From JBMFOH01 sp049969715 [NCBI: bacterium] (GTDB taxonomy: Bacteria > DUMJ01): a DNA stretch of 43,326 bases. The notes under the pieces are model-generated. The model was not told the DNA's origin, did not search any database, and saw nothing but the letters and a program-made list of their open reading frames with translations. Location: NCBI GenBank assembly GCA_049969715.1, contig JBMFOH010000015.1:1-43326 (forward strand). Direction: 5' to 3'. The translations under genes were made by a program, and so were the position numbers. Positions 33,336 through 42,725 of the stretch are shown piece after piece (the stretch's first letter is position 1; each line of letters begins with the position of its first letter).

Positions 33336-34019
33336 TCAAAAGAATAAAACACCTATCCCACAAGAATCTTGATGCCAGCTCTTAACAATCTCCTCATAAG
33401 GATAATTAACCTTTACTTCATTCCAAAACCTGTTTACCTCTCCTACCAGTTCTGGTTTTCCAGGAACTATATCATGAAATGCAATTATACCTCTATTCAC
33501 AAGGGAACTATACATTTCGAAATCTCTCTTTACCCCATCGTAACTGTGATCCCCATCTATAAATATAAAATCAATATTCTGTCCCTTTAATATATCTTTT
33601 ACTGTATTCAAGGTATTATGAGAGTGTGAATCTGCTCTTATTAGATATATCTTCTGTCTTTTAGAAGAGAAAGACATATAGAGAGGAATCCTCCACCTTG
33701 AATATCCACCGCTATATCTACCTCTTGGTAGGTCTATACTTATTATAATAGCATCCTCTGAGGATAGATGAGAAAATAGAAAAAGAGTACCGCCCATAGC
33801 GGTTCCTATCTCTAAGAAACACTTTGGGTTTACCTTTCTTACTATTTCTGCCATTTTAAAGATCTCTTCTTTCTCTTGCCAGGGCTTTATTAAGCCAAAG
33901 TATCCTCTAAATACGAAATCAACTAGATGTTCTAGATAAACTTCACTCTCTCTGTTCTCTATATAGAGATTTTTAGGATAGAATCTTCTAATGATTTTAG
34001 ATATAGTCTCTTCTTTCAT
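33336..34019 (-). CDS. Class I SAM-dependent methyltransferase (CmcI/methyltransferase-24-like)
   Basis: A 227-residue Rossmann methyltransferase. The SAM motif is KCFLEIGTAMGGTLFLFS (about 75-92), motif II is IISIDLPRG, and DFIFIDGDHSYDGVKRDFEMY followed by GIIAFHDIVPG is the metal-binding signature of the cephalosporin-hydroxylase/O-methyltransferase-like group. The substrate is unknown. It stands alone between the pyrophosphatase terminator and the fur promoter. Confidence 0.78.
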   Translation of the reverse strand: MKEETISKIIRRFYPKNLYIENRESEVYLEHLVDFVFRGYFGLIKPWQEKEEIFKMAEIVRKVNPKCFLEIGTAMGGTLFLFSHLSSEDAIIISIDLPRGRYSGGYSRWRIPLYMSFSSKRQKIYLIRADSHSHNTLNTVKDILKGQNIDFIFIDGDHSYDGVKRDFEMYSSLVNRGIIAFHDIVPGKPELVGEVNRFWNEVKVNYPYEEIVKSWHQDSCGIGVLFF

Positions 34020-34035
34020 ACCACTCTCCCATCTA

Positions 34036-34070
34036 AAAAAGGGCGAGGTGTCTTTCTCCTCGCCCTTTTT
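34036..34070 (-). terminator. Intrinsic terminator after the membrane pyrophosphatase gene
   Basis: A perfect 13-bp stem (34036-34048 with 34058-34070), GC-rich in the core with T runs at both ends, lies 13 bp after the hppA stop. It would end the his-hppA transcript. Confidence 0.9.
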
Positions 34071-34082
34071 CTTCTTAATCTC

Positions 34083-36050
34083 TTAATGGAATAGAACCCC
34101 AAACACTAAAGCTATCATAGACATAAGCTTTATCAATATATTCATAGCTGGCCCTGCAGTATCTTTAAATGGATCACCTACTGTATCACCAGTGACTGCA
34201 GCTGCATGGGTAGGAGTTCCTTTTCCTCCAAAGTTTCCCGCTTCTATAAACTTCTTAGCATTATCCCATGCTCCACCACTATTTGCCATCATAATAGCAA
34301 GTGCTACTCCAGATAATATAGCTCCTACTAGGAATCCACCTACTGCTTCTTTCCCCAATATCAATCCTATCAAGATAGGAGCAACAACAGCTATTAAACT
34401 AGGAGGAAGCATCTCCCTTAGTGCCCCTCTAGTAGCAATATCTACGCAACGAGCATACTCTGCTCTAGCCTTTCCTTCCATAAGACCCTTTATCTCTCTA
34501 AATTGTCTTCTTACTTCTTCTACTATCAGGTTAGCTGTCCTTCCAACAGCCTCCATAGCAAATGCAGCAAACATAAATGGCATCAGAGAACCAAGAAATG
34601 CTCCTACAAGTGCATAGACAGAGAGCATATTTACCAGTTGAAGTCCTGTAGTATGAGCATATGCACTAAACAGAGCCAACGCTGTTAATGCAGCAGAGCC
34701 TATAGCGAATCCTTTTCCTATGGCAGCAGTAGTGTTTCCTAGTGCATCTAATCTATCAGTAATCTTACGAATATTTGTACCAAGCCCAGACATCTCTGCT
34801 ATACCACCGGCATTATCTGCTATAGGTCCATAGGCATCAGTAGACATAACTATCCCTATGGTGGCAAGCATTCCAACTCCAGCTATTGCTACTCCATACA
34901 GTCCATTGAGAGTCCAAGAAACCCATATGGCTGCAGCGATCATAATGATTGGAATTATAATACTTTTCATACCTAGAGCTAACCCTCTTATTATAACTGT
35001 TGCAGCCCCTGTCTGAGCACTTTCGGCAAGCAATTCTATAGGTTTACCCGAGGTATAGTACTCAGAAACAAGTCCTATTATTATTCCTACTATAAGTCCA
35101 GAGACCATTGCATAGAATGGGGCATAGGAGTTAAGCATCGATTTTGTAAGAGGTATAGCTCCTATAACCAATATTATTGCAGCTACATATGTTCCCCAAC
35201 GAAGGGCAGATTGAGGATTACCTTTTCCAAATAGTTGGACATAGAAGGATCCAATTATAGATGCCAGAGTCCCAAGTCCTATTAAGATTATTGGGTAAAG
35301 CACTGCATTTAGAGATAGCTCCTTAGAGAATGCAGTTAACCCAATAACCATTGCAGCTATGACTGCTCCAACATAGGATTCAAAGAGATCTGCCCCCATT
35401 CCAGCAACATCTCCTACATTGTCCCCAACATTATCAGCAATAACCCCAGCGTTTCTTGGGTCGTCTTCTGGTATATTCTCCTCTATCTTTCCTACTAGGT
35501 CTGAACCTACGTCAGCACTTTTAGTATATATTCCTCCTCCTACACGGGCAAAGAGTGCTATAGAACTTGCCCCCATTCCAAATGCATTTATAATATTTGG
35601 ATCTTTAAATATCCAATAGGCAATAGAGAGTCCAAATAGGCCTATGCCAGCTACCGCCAAGCCCATTACTGAACCACCGGTAAATGCTACCCTTAATGCC
35701 TGATCCTGCCCCTTCTTAGCTGCTTCAGTAGTTCTCACGTTTGCTCTGGTGGATGCCTGCATACCAAACCAACCAGCTAGAATAGAGCAAGTACTTCCCA
35801 TTATATAGGCAATAGCGGTATAAGGATTGATAAAGATGGCAACGATCGCCCCCATCACTATTATGAAGTACACCAGGGTGAGATATTCTCTCTTTAAAAA
35901 CGCTCTTGCCCCTTCATGTATAGCTTGGGATATCTCCCTCATCTTTTCTGTACCTGAAGGCTGTTTCAATACCCACCAGTAAAAGTAATACGCCAAAAGA
36001 ATAGTCCCCCCACCTATAATGGTTGCTAAGACTAGTAAGGTATTACTCAT
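34083..36050 (-). CDS. hppA: K+-dependent membrane pyrophosphatase, probably Na+-pumping
   Basis: A 655-residue integral membrane PPase with about 16 transmembrane helices. It couples PPi hydrolysis to ion export. Catalytic motifs are [18 protein letters not shown] (171-188) and [19 protein letters not shown] (197-214). A442 in [10 protein letters not shown] marks the K+-dependent type; the K+-independent type has Lys there. E224 in DLFESYVG sits where the Na+-transporting enzymes of Thermotoga and relatives have their gate Glu. Plant-type H+ pumps have it four residues later. So Na+ (or Na+/H+) transport is inferred. It follows hisIE by 27 bp with its own SD. Confidence 0.94.
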   Translation of the reverse strand: MSNTLLVLATIIGGGTILLAYYFYWWVLKQPSGTEKMREISQAIHEGARAFLKREYLTLVYFIIVMGAIVAIFINPYTAIAYIMGSTCSILAGWFGMQASTRANVRTTEAAKKGQDQALRVAFTGGSVMGLAVAGIGLFGLSIAYWIFKDPNIINAFGMGASSIALFARVGGGIYTKSADVGSDLVGKIEENIPEDDPRNAGVIADNVGDNVGDVAGMGADLFESYVGAVIAAMVIGLTAFSKELSLNAVLYPIILIGLGTLASIIGSFYVQLFGKGNPQSALRWGTYVAAIILVIGAIPLTKSMLNSYAPFYAMVSGLIVGIIIGLVSEYYTSGKPIELLAESAQTGAATVIIRGLALGMKSIIIPIIMIAAAIWVSWTLNGLYGVAIAGVGMLATIGIVMSTDAYGPIADNAGGIAEMSGLGTNIRKITDRLDALGNTTAAIGKGFAIGSAALTALALFSAYAHTTGLQLVNMLSVYALVGAFLGSLMPFMFAAFAMEAVGRTANLIVEEVRRQFREIKGLMEGKARAEYARCVDIATRGALREMLPPSLIAVVAPILIGLILGKEAVGGFLVGAILSGVALAIMMANSGGAWDNAKKFIEAGNFGGKGTPTHAAAVTGDTVGDPFKDTAGPAMNILIKLMSMIALVFGVLFH

Positions 36051-36077
36051 AAATACATTCCTCCTTCTAATAGGATT

Positions 36078-36710
36078 TTAATCGAATTCAGTATTAATCT
36101 TATCACTTCTGTGCCTCCTCTCCAACTCTCTGTATATATCCTGGGGAGGTATTCCAAGAAAAACTAACAAAACTAATATGTGATAGAGAAGATCAGAGAC
36201 TTCATATATAACCTCATCTTTCTCCCCTCTTATCCCTGCTAATATGACCTCTACAATTTCCTCTCCAATCTTCTTTATTATCCTCTCTTTTCCTTCAATA
36301 AGTAGCTTATTGGTATAGGAGTCTACCTTCGGATTTAGCTTTCTGTCAAGGATTATCTCGTATAGTGTTTCTAGATTAAATAGAATGCCAGATCTATCCT
36401 TTAATAGGTCACGATAAAAACATGACAGATGTCCTGTATGACATGCTACTCCAACCTGCTCTACCAATATAAGAAGGGCATCTCCATCACAGTCTAGCTT
36501 TATCTCCTTTACCTTCTGGATATTCCCACTAGTTTCCCCTTTATTCCAAAGTCTCTTTTTCTCTCTACTCCAAAACCAAGTCACTCCTGTCTCTATGGTT
36601 CTTTTTAGTGCCTCTTCATTCATATAAGCCAACATAAGTATCTGCCTAGAATTTGCCTCTTGAATGACAACTGGTATAAGACCGTTCTCATCAAACTTTA
36701 CATCTGTTAT
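36078..36710 (-). CDS. hisIE: Bifunctional phosphoribosyl-AMP cyclohydrolase / phosphoribosyl-ATP pyrophosphatase
   Basis: The HisI half contains [29 protein letters not shown], the metal-site [15 protein letters not shown], and [10 protein letters not shown]. The HisE half has [20 protein letters not shown] and [10 protein letters not shown], and releases PPi. The obvious first ATG is at 36635, but the family's N-terminus ([17 protein letters not shown]) is encoded in frame upstream of it, from about 36704. No ATG, GTG or TTG opens that extension. I placed the start at an ATA (36710) just after the hisF stop; an ACG at 36722, well spaced from GGAGGGG, is an alternative. Either start would be unusual. 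The total is about 210 residues, as expected for HisIE. Confidence 0.85.
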   Translation of the reverse strand: MTDVKFDENGLIPVVIQEANSRQILMLAYMNEEALKRTIETGVTWFWSREKKRLWNKGETSGNIQKVKEIKLDCDGDALLILVEQVGVACHTGHLSCFYRDLLKDRSGILFNLETLYEIILDRKLNPKVDSYTNKLLIEGKERIIKKIGEEIVEVILAGIRGEKDEVIYEVSDLLYHILVLLVFLGIPPQDIYRELERRHRSDKINTEFD

Positions 36711-36712
36711 AT

Positions 36713-37474
36713 CTAAATTCGTATTGGAATCCCCTCCCTCTTTAGATATTCCTTTATCTCTTTTATAGTATATTTCTTATAGTGTAGTAAGGATGCAAGC
36801 AACACTGCACTAGCCCCTCCATCAATAAGAGCCTCCTTGAGATGCTCTAATCTACCAGCCCCACCCGAGGCTATAACTGGTATATTTACTGAGCTAGATA
36901 TAGCCTTTGTCAATTCTATGTCATAACCCCTTTGGGTTCCATCTGTATCTATACTTGTGAGTAATATCTCTCCTGCACCAAGTCTCTCTACCTCTTTTGC
37001 CCATCTAACAGCCTCTAACTCTGTAGGGGTACTTCCTCCATTTATATAAACCCTCCACCCTTTAATCTTTTGGTCTCTTGCTGCATCTATGGCTACTACT
37101 ACACATTGAGAACCAAAGACCCTTGAAGCCTCATTTATAATCTCTGGATTCTTTACTGCTTGAGTATTTAAAGATACTTTGTCTGCTCCTGCTCTAAGGA
37201 TGTTCCTTATATCCTCTATAGAGCCTATTCCTCCACCTACAGTGAAAGGAATAAATACCCTTGAAGCGGTGGCTTTTACTAGCTCTACCATAGTCTTTCT
37301 CTTCTCTATAGAAGCAGTAATGTCTAGAAATACCAACTCATCAGCTCCTTCTTTATCGTAGTATTCAGCTAGCTCTACAGGGTCTCCTGCATCTGTAAGG
37401 TTTAGAAAATGGATACCCTTTACTACCTTTCCATCTTTTACATCAAGACAAGGAATGATCCTCTTAGTGAGCAT
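36713..37474 (-). CDS. hisF: Imidazole glycerol phosphate synthase, cyclase subunit
   Basis: A 253-residue TIM barrel. The catalytic Asp is D11 in [13 protein letters not shown]; the second is D130 in VVAIDAA. Phosphate loops are GGGIGS and ASGGAG. It takes ammonia from HisH and converts PRFAR to IGP and AICAR. It overlaps hisA by 11 bp and sits in the usual order hisB-H-A-F-IE. Confidence 0.97.
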   Translation of the reverse strand: MLTKRIIPCLDVKDGKVVKGIHFLNLTDAGDPVELAEYYDKEGADELVFLDITASIEKRKTMVELVKATASRVFIPFTVGGGIGSIEDIRNILRAGADKVSLNTQAVKNPEIINEASRVFGSQCVVVAIDAARDQKIKGWRVYINGGSTPTELEAVRWAKEVERLGAGEILLTSIDTDGTQRGYDIELTKAISSSVNIPVIASGGAGRLEHLKEALIDGGASAVLLASLLHYKKYTIKEIKEYLKREGIPIRI

Positions 37475-38177
37475 AAACTATTGCCTCTTTTAGATTGATC
37501 CTTCCCTCGTAAAGAGCCTTACCTATTATGACTCCTTTGGTTCCAAGCCCCTTTACCTTTATGATATCTTCTAGTGAACTTATACCACCAGAGGCAATAA
37601 TAGGGGTCTTTACTGAATTTATAAGTTGCTGTAGCCCAATTAGATCAGGACCCATTAACGTACCGTCTCTCTCTATATTTGTATATATAAATTCTTTCAC
37701 CCCTTCTTCTTCTAACTTCTTGGCATAATCTATATAAGAAAGTTCAGTATCCTTTAGCCAACCGTATGCCGAAAGCCTTCCCTCTCTTACATCTAGACTT
37801 ACAGTTATATTCTCTTGATATAGATAGAGAGATTCTTCTAATATCTTCTTATCCTCTAACACAATACTTCCAAGAACTACTCTATCTATTCCATTTTCTA
37901 TGTAATCCCTTATTGCATCCAAAGACCTTATACCTCCTCCTACTTCTACCGGGACATTAACTTCCTTAGCGATATCCAGTATCATTTCTCTATTTACTGG
38001 TCTTCCTACTCTTGCTCCATCTAGGTCTACTATATGTATCCTATCAACCCCTAATTCTTCCCAAAGCTTAACTAGTTCTTTAGGGTTATCACTATAAGTC
38101 TTTTCATTTGCAAAGTCCCCCCTTGTAAGCCTTACACATCTTCCTTTAATTATATCAATAGCTGGTATTACTTCCAT
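37464..38177 (-). CDS. hisA: ProFAR isomerase
   Basis: A 237-residue TIM barrel starting [20 protein letters not shown], where D8 is the catalytic acid; the second is in [20 protein letters not shown] and [10 protein letters not shown] are the phosphate-binding loops. It opens the ring of ProFAR to PRFAR. The start overlaps the hisH end by 23 bp. Confidence 0.97.
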   Translation of the reverse strand: MEVIPAIDIIKGRCVRLTRGDFANEKTYSDNPKELVKLWEELGVDRIHIVDLDGARVGRPVNREMILDIAKEVNVPVEVGGGIRSLDAIRDYIENGIDRVVLGSIVLEDKKILEESLYLYQENITVSLDVREGRLSAYGWLKDTELSYIDYAKKLEEEGVKEFIYTNIERDGTLMGPDLIGLQQLINSVKTPIIASGGISSLEDIIKVKGLGTKGVIIGKALYEGRINLKEAIVYAH

Positions 38178-38775
38178 ACATTATATCCAGAAAGTTTCTA
38201 TATATTGACAATCCCTTAAAACTACTCTTTTCTGGATGGAATTGTACTGCAAAGATATTATCCTTGCAGATAATAGAAGGGAACCTAATTCCATACTCAG
38301 TGTAACCATATACTAAATCCCCTTCAGGGTCTCCATAGTAAGAATGGACAAAGTAGAAAAAACTATTATCTTCTATGTCTTTGATGAGGGGATGTCTCTT
38401 TAGTATAGAGACCTGATTCCAACCCATATGAGGAAGTATTAAGCCCTTAGGAAATCTCCTGACCTTTCCTTTTATGACTCCTAAACCTTCTACTCCTAGG
38501 GATTCTTCACTTTCCTCAAAGAGTAGTTGTAATCCAAGACAAACCCCCAAAAAAGGGATTCCATCCTCTATAGCCTTATATATAGGTTTGTCTAGTTGTT
38601 TTTCTCTTAAAAGTTTCATCCCCCAACCAAAGGCTCCTACTCCTGGGAGTATTATTCCGTCTGATTTCAGTATGGCATTTCCTGTGTCTGTAACCTCTGA
38701 TTCTGCACCTAGATACTCTAATGCCTTCTTTACACTAAAGAGATTTCCTGCTCCATAATCTATGATGCTAATCAC
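38155..38775 (-). CDS. hisH: Imidazole glycerol phosphate synthase, glutaminase subunit
   Basis: A class I glutamine amidotransferase of 206 residues from the GTG chosen at 38775. IIDYGAGNLFSVKKALEYLG opens the domain; the nucleophile Cys is in GVCLGLQLLFE and the His-Glu pair in VQFHPEKSS. The frame is open for 28 more codons upstream, but these overlap hisB and do not match the family. The GTG overlaps the hisB stop as GTGA, a normal coupling signal. It supplies NH3 to HisF. Confidence 0.95.
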   Translation of the reverse strand: MISIIDYGAGNLFSVKKALEYLGAESEVTDTGNAILKSDGIILPGVGAFGWGMKLLREKQLDKPIYKAIEDGIPFLGVCLGLQLLFEESEESLGVEGLGVIKGKVRRFPKGLILPHMGWNQVSILKRHPLIKDIEDNSFFYFVHSYYGDPEGDLVYGYTEYGIRFPSIICKDNIFAVQFHPEKSSFKGLSIYRNFLDIMYGSNTSY

Positions 38776-39356
38776 AGTAGAACACCCTTGGTAGAAGGGA
38801 CCTCTCCACTTTTCTTTAAAGCCTCTTTTAAACTTAAAGCCAGAGACTTCATTGCACATTCAGCAATGTGATGTGAGTTTGTTCCCCTAAACCTTATCAG
38901 ATGAAGATTCATCTTTCCATTTAGAGCAAATGCCCTCAGAAATTCAGTAAGCCATTCGGTTTGAAATGTACCTATAAACTTATCTTCAATAAGATTACCA
39001 CATTCAAAATATGGTCTTCCACTTATATCTATGCTACAGACTACTAAAGCATCATCCATCGGAACAAGGGCATATCCAAATCTAACTATCTTAGGTTCTC
39101 CTATAGCATCATTTAATGCTTTCCCTAAAGTTATTCCTACATCTTCACATAAGTGATGCCCATCTATATCGAGGTCACCTTTAGCGATAAGTTCAATATC
39201 GAACCTAGAATGAAGAATAAGAGTATTGAGCATATGGTCAAAGAAGCCTATGCCTGTCTTTATAATTGCCTTACCAGTTCCATCTATATTAAGCTTTATC
39301 GTTATATCTGTCTCTTTAGTAACTCTTGAGACCTCTGTCTCTCTAGGCAAGGTCAA
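38772..39356 (-). CDS. hisB: Imidazoleglycerol-phosphate dehydratase
   Basis: A 194-residue monofunctional IGPD. Mn2+-binding His motifs are GIGFFDHMLNTL, DGHHLCEDVGITLG and NSHHIAECAMKSLA. There is no N-terminal HAD phosphatase domain. The start is a TTG at 39356 preceded by AAGGAAGG; a TTG two codons later is possible. It is the first gene of the his operon in this window; hisG, hisD and hisC are not here. Confidence 0.96.
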   Translation of the reverse strand: MTLPRETEVSRVTKETDITIKLNIDGTGKAIIKTGIGFFDHMLNTLILHSRFDIELIAKGDLDIDGHHLCEDVGITLGKALNDAIGEPKIVRFGYALVPMDDALVVCSIDISGRPYFECGNLIEDKFIGTFQTEWLTEFLRAFALNGKMNLHLIRFRGTNSHHIAECAMKSLALSLKEALKKSGEVPSTKGVLL

Positions 39357-39385
39357 ATCCTTCCTTCTAAAAATTCACCTTTATA

Positions 39386-39414
39386 AAGATACAATAGAAA
39401 TAGGCTTATGTCAA
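39386..39414 (-). promoter_or_regulatory. Promoter of the his operon
   Basis: On the minus strand a perfect TTGACA (39414-39409), 17 bases and TATCTT (39391-39386) predict a start near 39379, 23 bases before hisB. Confidence 0.65.
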
Positions 39415-39428
39415 GTTAGTAAAGATGA

Positions 39429-39457
39429 TTTACAGAATGGGTAATAACTGATAAAAT
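39429..39457 (+). promoter_or_regulatory. Promoter of the etfB-etfA-glcD operon
   Basis: TTTACA (39429-39434), 17 bases and TAAAAT (39452-39457) on the + strand predict a start near 39464, divergent from the his promoter. Confidence 0.55.
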
Positions 39458-39461
39458 TAAA

Positions 39462-39488
39462 TCTGATTAGAGTAAACTCTGATAAGAG
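39462..39488 (+). promoter_or_regulatory. Direct repeat TCTGATWAGAG, possible operator
   Basis: TCTGATTAGAG at 39462-39472 and TCTGATAAGAG at 39478-39488 are 10 of 11 identical and spaced 16 bases apart, at the predicted transcription start. They could bind a regulator of lactate use; this is inference from position only. Confidence 0.35.
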
Positions 39489-39499
39489 AGGGGTTAAGG

Positions 39500-40294
39500 A
39501 TGAATGTATATGTTCTAGTAAAGCAGGTGCCTGCTACAGATAAGGTAAAGATAGACGAAACTACTGGTACTATGAAGAGGGAAGAGATAGAGGCAGTAAT
39601 AAATCCTTTAGACTTATATGCTATAGAAGGAGCCCTTCAGATAAAAGAATCATACAGGGAAGATGTGAAGATCATTGCTGTATCTATGGGGCCACCTAAA
39701 TGTGAGGAGGCTCTAAAAGAAGCCATCTCTATGGGTTGTGACTCAGGGATACTTATCTCTGATAGGGCATTTGCGGGAGCAGATACCTGGGCTACCTCGT
39801 ATACTATAGCTAGTCTCATAAAGAAGTTAAATAATTTCTCTGTGATAATTACTGGAGAAAGGGCTATTGATGGAGAGACTGGGCAGGTAGGCCCAAGTCT
39901 TGCTGGACAGTTAGGGCTACCGATAGTTACCTATGTAAGTAAGATAGTAGATATAAAAGAAGACTATATTATAGTGGAAAGAGAGGTTGAATATGGATTA
40001 GAGGTAGTTAAGATAAAATTTCCTATAGTTATCTCTGTCATAAAAGCAATAGGAGAGCCAAGGCTTCCAACCCTTAGGGGGAAAATAAAAGCTAGAGATA
40101 CCAATATAGAAGTCTATAATCTTGAGAAACTAGGAGTCAAAAAAGAAGATGTTGGATTGTCGGGTTCTCTCACAAGAGTGGTAAAGGTATTCTATCCGAA
40201 GGTTTCAAGGAATGGAAGAAAAATAAAAGTAAATAGCGGAGAAGATGCTGTCGAGCATATAATAAGATTCTTGCAGGAGAAAGGCATTGTATGA
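39500..40294 (+). CDS. etfB: Electron transfer flavoprotein, beta subunit
   Basis: A 264-residue EtfB. MNVYVLVKQVPATDKVKID opens it; AINPLD-type NPLDLYAIEGALQIKE and the family signature VIITGERAIDGETGQVGPSLAGQ are present, as is VEYGLEVVKIKFPIVISV. EtfB holds the AMP or second FAD at the interface with EtfA. The order etfB-etfA-glcD matches lctBCD of Acetobacterium woodii, which oxidises lactate with NAD+ while oxidising reduced ferredoxin. The ATG at 39500 has AGGGGTTAAGG upstream. Confidence 0.95.
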   Translation: MNVYVLVKQVPATDKVKIDETTGTMKREEIEAVINPLDLYAIEGALQIKESYREDVKIIAVSMGPPKCEEALKEAISMGCDSGILISDRAFAGADTWATSYTIASLIKKLNNFSVIITGERAIDGETGQVGPSLAGQLGLPIVTYVSKIVDIKEDYIIVEREVEYGLEVVKIKFPIVISVIKAIGEPRLPTLRGKIKARDTNIEVYNLEKLGVKKEDVGLSGSLTRVVKVFYPKVSRNGRKIKVNSGEDAVEHIIRFLQEKGIV

Positions 40295-41280
40295 GTAAAG
40301 AGGTGTTTATATTAGGAGAAATAAGAGATGGAAAGATCCACTCAGTCACATATGAGCTATTAGCATGGGGAAGAGACCTAGCAGATAGGTTAAAAGCAAA
40401 ACTATCTGCACTGATCCTAAGTTACGATCTAGAAAGAGTAGAAGAAATTATCTACTACGGGGCTGATAGGGTATATTATTTTAACCATCCTCTCCTTAAA
40501 AGATTTAATGTGGAAATATATGCAGAAGTTCTCGTTCCATTTATAAAAGAAAAAGTCCCAGATATAATCTTGGCTGGAGCAACTACTACAGGGAGAACTA
40601 TTATGCCATATATAGCAGGGAAAATAAAGGCAGGGCTTACTGCTGACTGTACTTTTCTAGACATAGAAGATAAGACAGGTCTTTTATTACAAACTAGGCC
40701 TGCTATAGGAGGCAACGTCCTTGCCACTATAAAAACACCTGTTTGTAAACCCCAAATGGCAACTGTAAGACCTAGGGGTAAACGACCCTTAGAAAGAAAT
40801 ATAAAAAGAAAGGGAAATATAAAGATTATCAAGCCAAATATTAGTGGAAGTTCCAGAATAGAATTACTTGACTTTAGACCTAGACTAGAGGAGGTTTCTT
40901 TAGAAGATGCAGAGGTTGTGATCTCTGGAGGAAAGGGTTTAAAGGACCCCAAAAACTTTTCCTTACTTTTTGATATATCTAAATTGATAGGTTGTGCGGT
41001 AGGGGCATCTAGAGCAGTAGTTGATATGGGATGGATAGATTATCCTCATCAGATAGGATTAAGTGGAAAAACTGTAAATCCAAAGGTCTATATTGCTGTA
41101 GGAATATCTGGAGCAGTCCAACACCTGGCGGGAATGATAAATTCTGAAAGTATCGTTGCTATAAATAAAGACCCTGAAGCCGCTATATTTCATGTGGCAG
41201 ATCTAGGGATAGTAGGAGATGCCCTAGAGGTCCTCTCCGTATTAAAAAAGAGGTTAGAGGAGAAAAAGGGTGATGTTTAA
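40291..41280 (+). CDS. etfA: Electron transfer flavoprotein, alpha subunit
   Basis: A 329-residue EtfA. The C-terminal FAD domain has GCAVGASRAVVDMGWIDY, PHQIGLSGKTV, PKVYIAVGISGAVQHLAGM and ESIVAINKDPEAAIFHVADLGIVGDALEVL. The N-terminus starts directly with the EtfA fold and lacks the extra [4Fe-4S] ferredoxin domain found in the A. woodii lactate dehydrogenase EtfA. Its start overlaps etfB by 4 bp and its end overlaps glcD by 8 bp from the ATG chosen there. Confidence 0.95.
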   Translation: MSKEVFILGEIRDGKIHSVTYELLAWGRDLADRLKAKLSALILSYDLERVEEIIYYGADRVYYFNHPLLKRFNVEIYAEVLVPFIKEKVPDIILAGATTTGRTIMPYIAGKIKAGLTADCTFLDIEDKTGLLLQTRPAIGGNVLATIKTPVCKPQMATVRPRGKRPLERNIKRKGNIKIIKPNISGSSRIELLDFRPRLEEVSLEDAEVVISGGKGLKDPKNFSLLFDISKLIGCAVGASRAVVDMGWIDYPHQIGLSGKTVNPKVYIAVGISGAVQHLAGMINSESIVAINKDPEAAIFHVADLGIVGDALEVLSVLKKRLEEKKGDV

Positions 41281-42676
41281 AAAGGTTGATGAGAAGATTA
41301 TAGATAAACTAGTCGATATATGTGGAAAGAATGATGTCCTTATAGAGGAAGAGGAATTAGAAAGGTATTCTCAGGATGAATCAGGGAGGTTTTATGCACA
41401 TTTGCCTGAGGTAGTAGTAAGAATAGAAAGTACAGATGAGATATCAGAAGTATTGAGATTAGCAAATGAGAGTCTTATCCCAGTCACACCTAGAGGGGCA
41501 GGGAGTGGAGTAGTTGGTGGAGCAGTTCCAATATATGGAGGTATAGTGTTATCTCTAGAGAAGATGAATCAGATTCTAGAGATAGATAAGGTTAATTTGG
41601 TTGCTATAGCTGAACCTGGAGTAGTTACTAATGACCTATGCAAGAAGGTAGCAGAAGAAGGATTGTTTTATCCTGGATATCCAATGAGTGTAGAGACAAG
41701 CTTCTTGGGAGGAAATGTAGCAACAAATGCAGGTGGAAGTAAGGTCATAAAGTATGGTAATACAGGGCATCATATATTGGGATTAGAGGTAGTTTTTCCT
41801 TCAGGAGACGTGATATCTTTAGGTGGAAAAAGGAGGAAGGACTCTAGTGGATATAATCTTTTAAATCTTATGGTAGGTTCAGAGGGAACTATAGGTATAT
41901 TTAGTAAGATTATAGTAAACCTTATTCCTCTACCACAATACACTGTAGACCTCCTTGTACCTTTTCCCACAGTAGAATCTGCAATCCAAACAGTCCCAGA
42001 GGTGATAAGAGAGAGTAAGGTATTACCTTGTGCAGTTGAATTTTTAGATCGTGCCTCAGTAGAAGTAGCTAGTAACTACACAAAATGCAAATGGGAATAC
42101 CAAGAACAAGCAAAGGCATTTTTGCTCATTCAATTTGATGGAAACAATAAGGCTCAACTAGAAGAATCTTATATAAGAGCAGGTGAAGCCTGTCTAAAAT
42201 TGAAGGCGTTAGAAGTCTTTGTTGCAGAAAATCCCTTTGCATCTGAGAAGTTATGGAGGCTTAGAAGAAACTATCTAGAAGCTATAAAGGCTGTAGATCC
42301 ATATGTAGTTACTGGCGATGCTGTGGTGCCGACATCATTAATTCCCGAGATGTTAAGAAAGATAAAAGAGCTTGAAGAGGAATATAGAACGGATATATTA
42401 TGCGTAGCTCATGCAGGAGATGGAAATATACATTCTGCTCCATTGAAGCCAAAAGATACTCCTATAGAAGAATGGCAGGTCATACAGGAAGAAATCTTGG
42501 ATAGGATAGCAGTGGAAGCTAGTTTGCTTGGAGGAGCACCTAGTGGAGAACACGGAATAGGGTATGTTAAGAAAAAAGCATTGTATCTTTCTAAAAAAGA
42601 AGAGATCCCTCTTATGAGAGGGATCAAGAAGGTTTTCGACCCAAATGGCATTATGAATCCAGGTAAGGTATTTTAA
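41273..42676 (+). CDS. glcD: FAD-linked lactate/glycolate dehydrogenase (GlcD/LctD type)
   Basis: A 467-residue FAD_binding_4 oxidase. FAD motif VTPRGAGSGVVGGAVP (about 75-90), FLGGNVATNAGGSKVIKYGNTG, SSGYNLLNLMVGSEGTIGI, then the C-terminal oxidase domain with AHAGDGNIHSAPL and the active-site GEHGIGYVKK. Such enzymes oxidise D-lactate, glycolate or 2-hydroxyglutarate. Next to etfBA it most likely forms an Etf-linked lactate dehydrogenase complex. A GTG one codon earlier (41270) is possible. No Cys-rich C-terminal domain is present. Confidence 0.9.
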   Translation: MFKKVDEKIIDKLVDICGKNDVLIEEEELERYSQDESGRFYAHLPEVVVRIESTDEISEVLRLANESLIPVTPRGAGSGVVGGAVPIYGGIVLSLEKMNQILEIDKVNLVAIAEPGVVTNDLCKKVAEEGLFYPGYPMSVETSFLGGNVATNAGGSKVIKYGNTGHHILGLEVVFPSGDVISLGGKRRKDSSGYNLLNLMVGSEGTIGIFSKIIVNLIPLPQYTVDLLVPFPTVESAIQTVPEVIRESKVLPCAVEFLDRASVEVASNYTKCKWEYQEQAKAFLLIQFDGNNKAQLEESYIRAGEACLKLKALEVFVAENPFASEKLWRLRRNYLEAIKAVDPYVVTGDAVVPTSLIPEMLRKIKELEEEYRTDILCVAHAGDGNIHSAPLKPKDTPIEEWQVIQEEILDRIAVEASLLGGAPSGEHGIGYVKKKALYLSKKEEIPLMRGIKKVFDPNGIMNPGKVF

Positions 42677-42687
42677 TTTTATAAGAT

Positions 42688-42717
42688 ATGTAGAGACTTT
42701 TTGTAAAGTCTCTACAT
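42688..42717. terminator. Bidirectional terminator hairpin
   Basis: A perfect 13-bp stem (42688-42700 with 42705-42717) with a 4-base loop lies between convergent glcD and the solute-binding protein gene, 9-12 bp from both stops. Confidence 0.85.
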
Positions 42718-42725
42718 AATTATTT

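Noticed and set aside
34192-34617. 141-codon + strand open frame inside hppA
   Set aside because: Antisense to strongly conserved membrane PPase sequence; it results from the codon bias of the real gene.
38776-38859. N-terminal extension of hisH
   Set aside because: It lies wholly within hisB, is unlike HisH proteins, and a coupled GTGA start exists at 38775.
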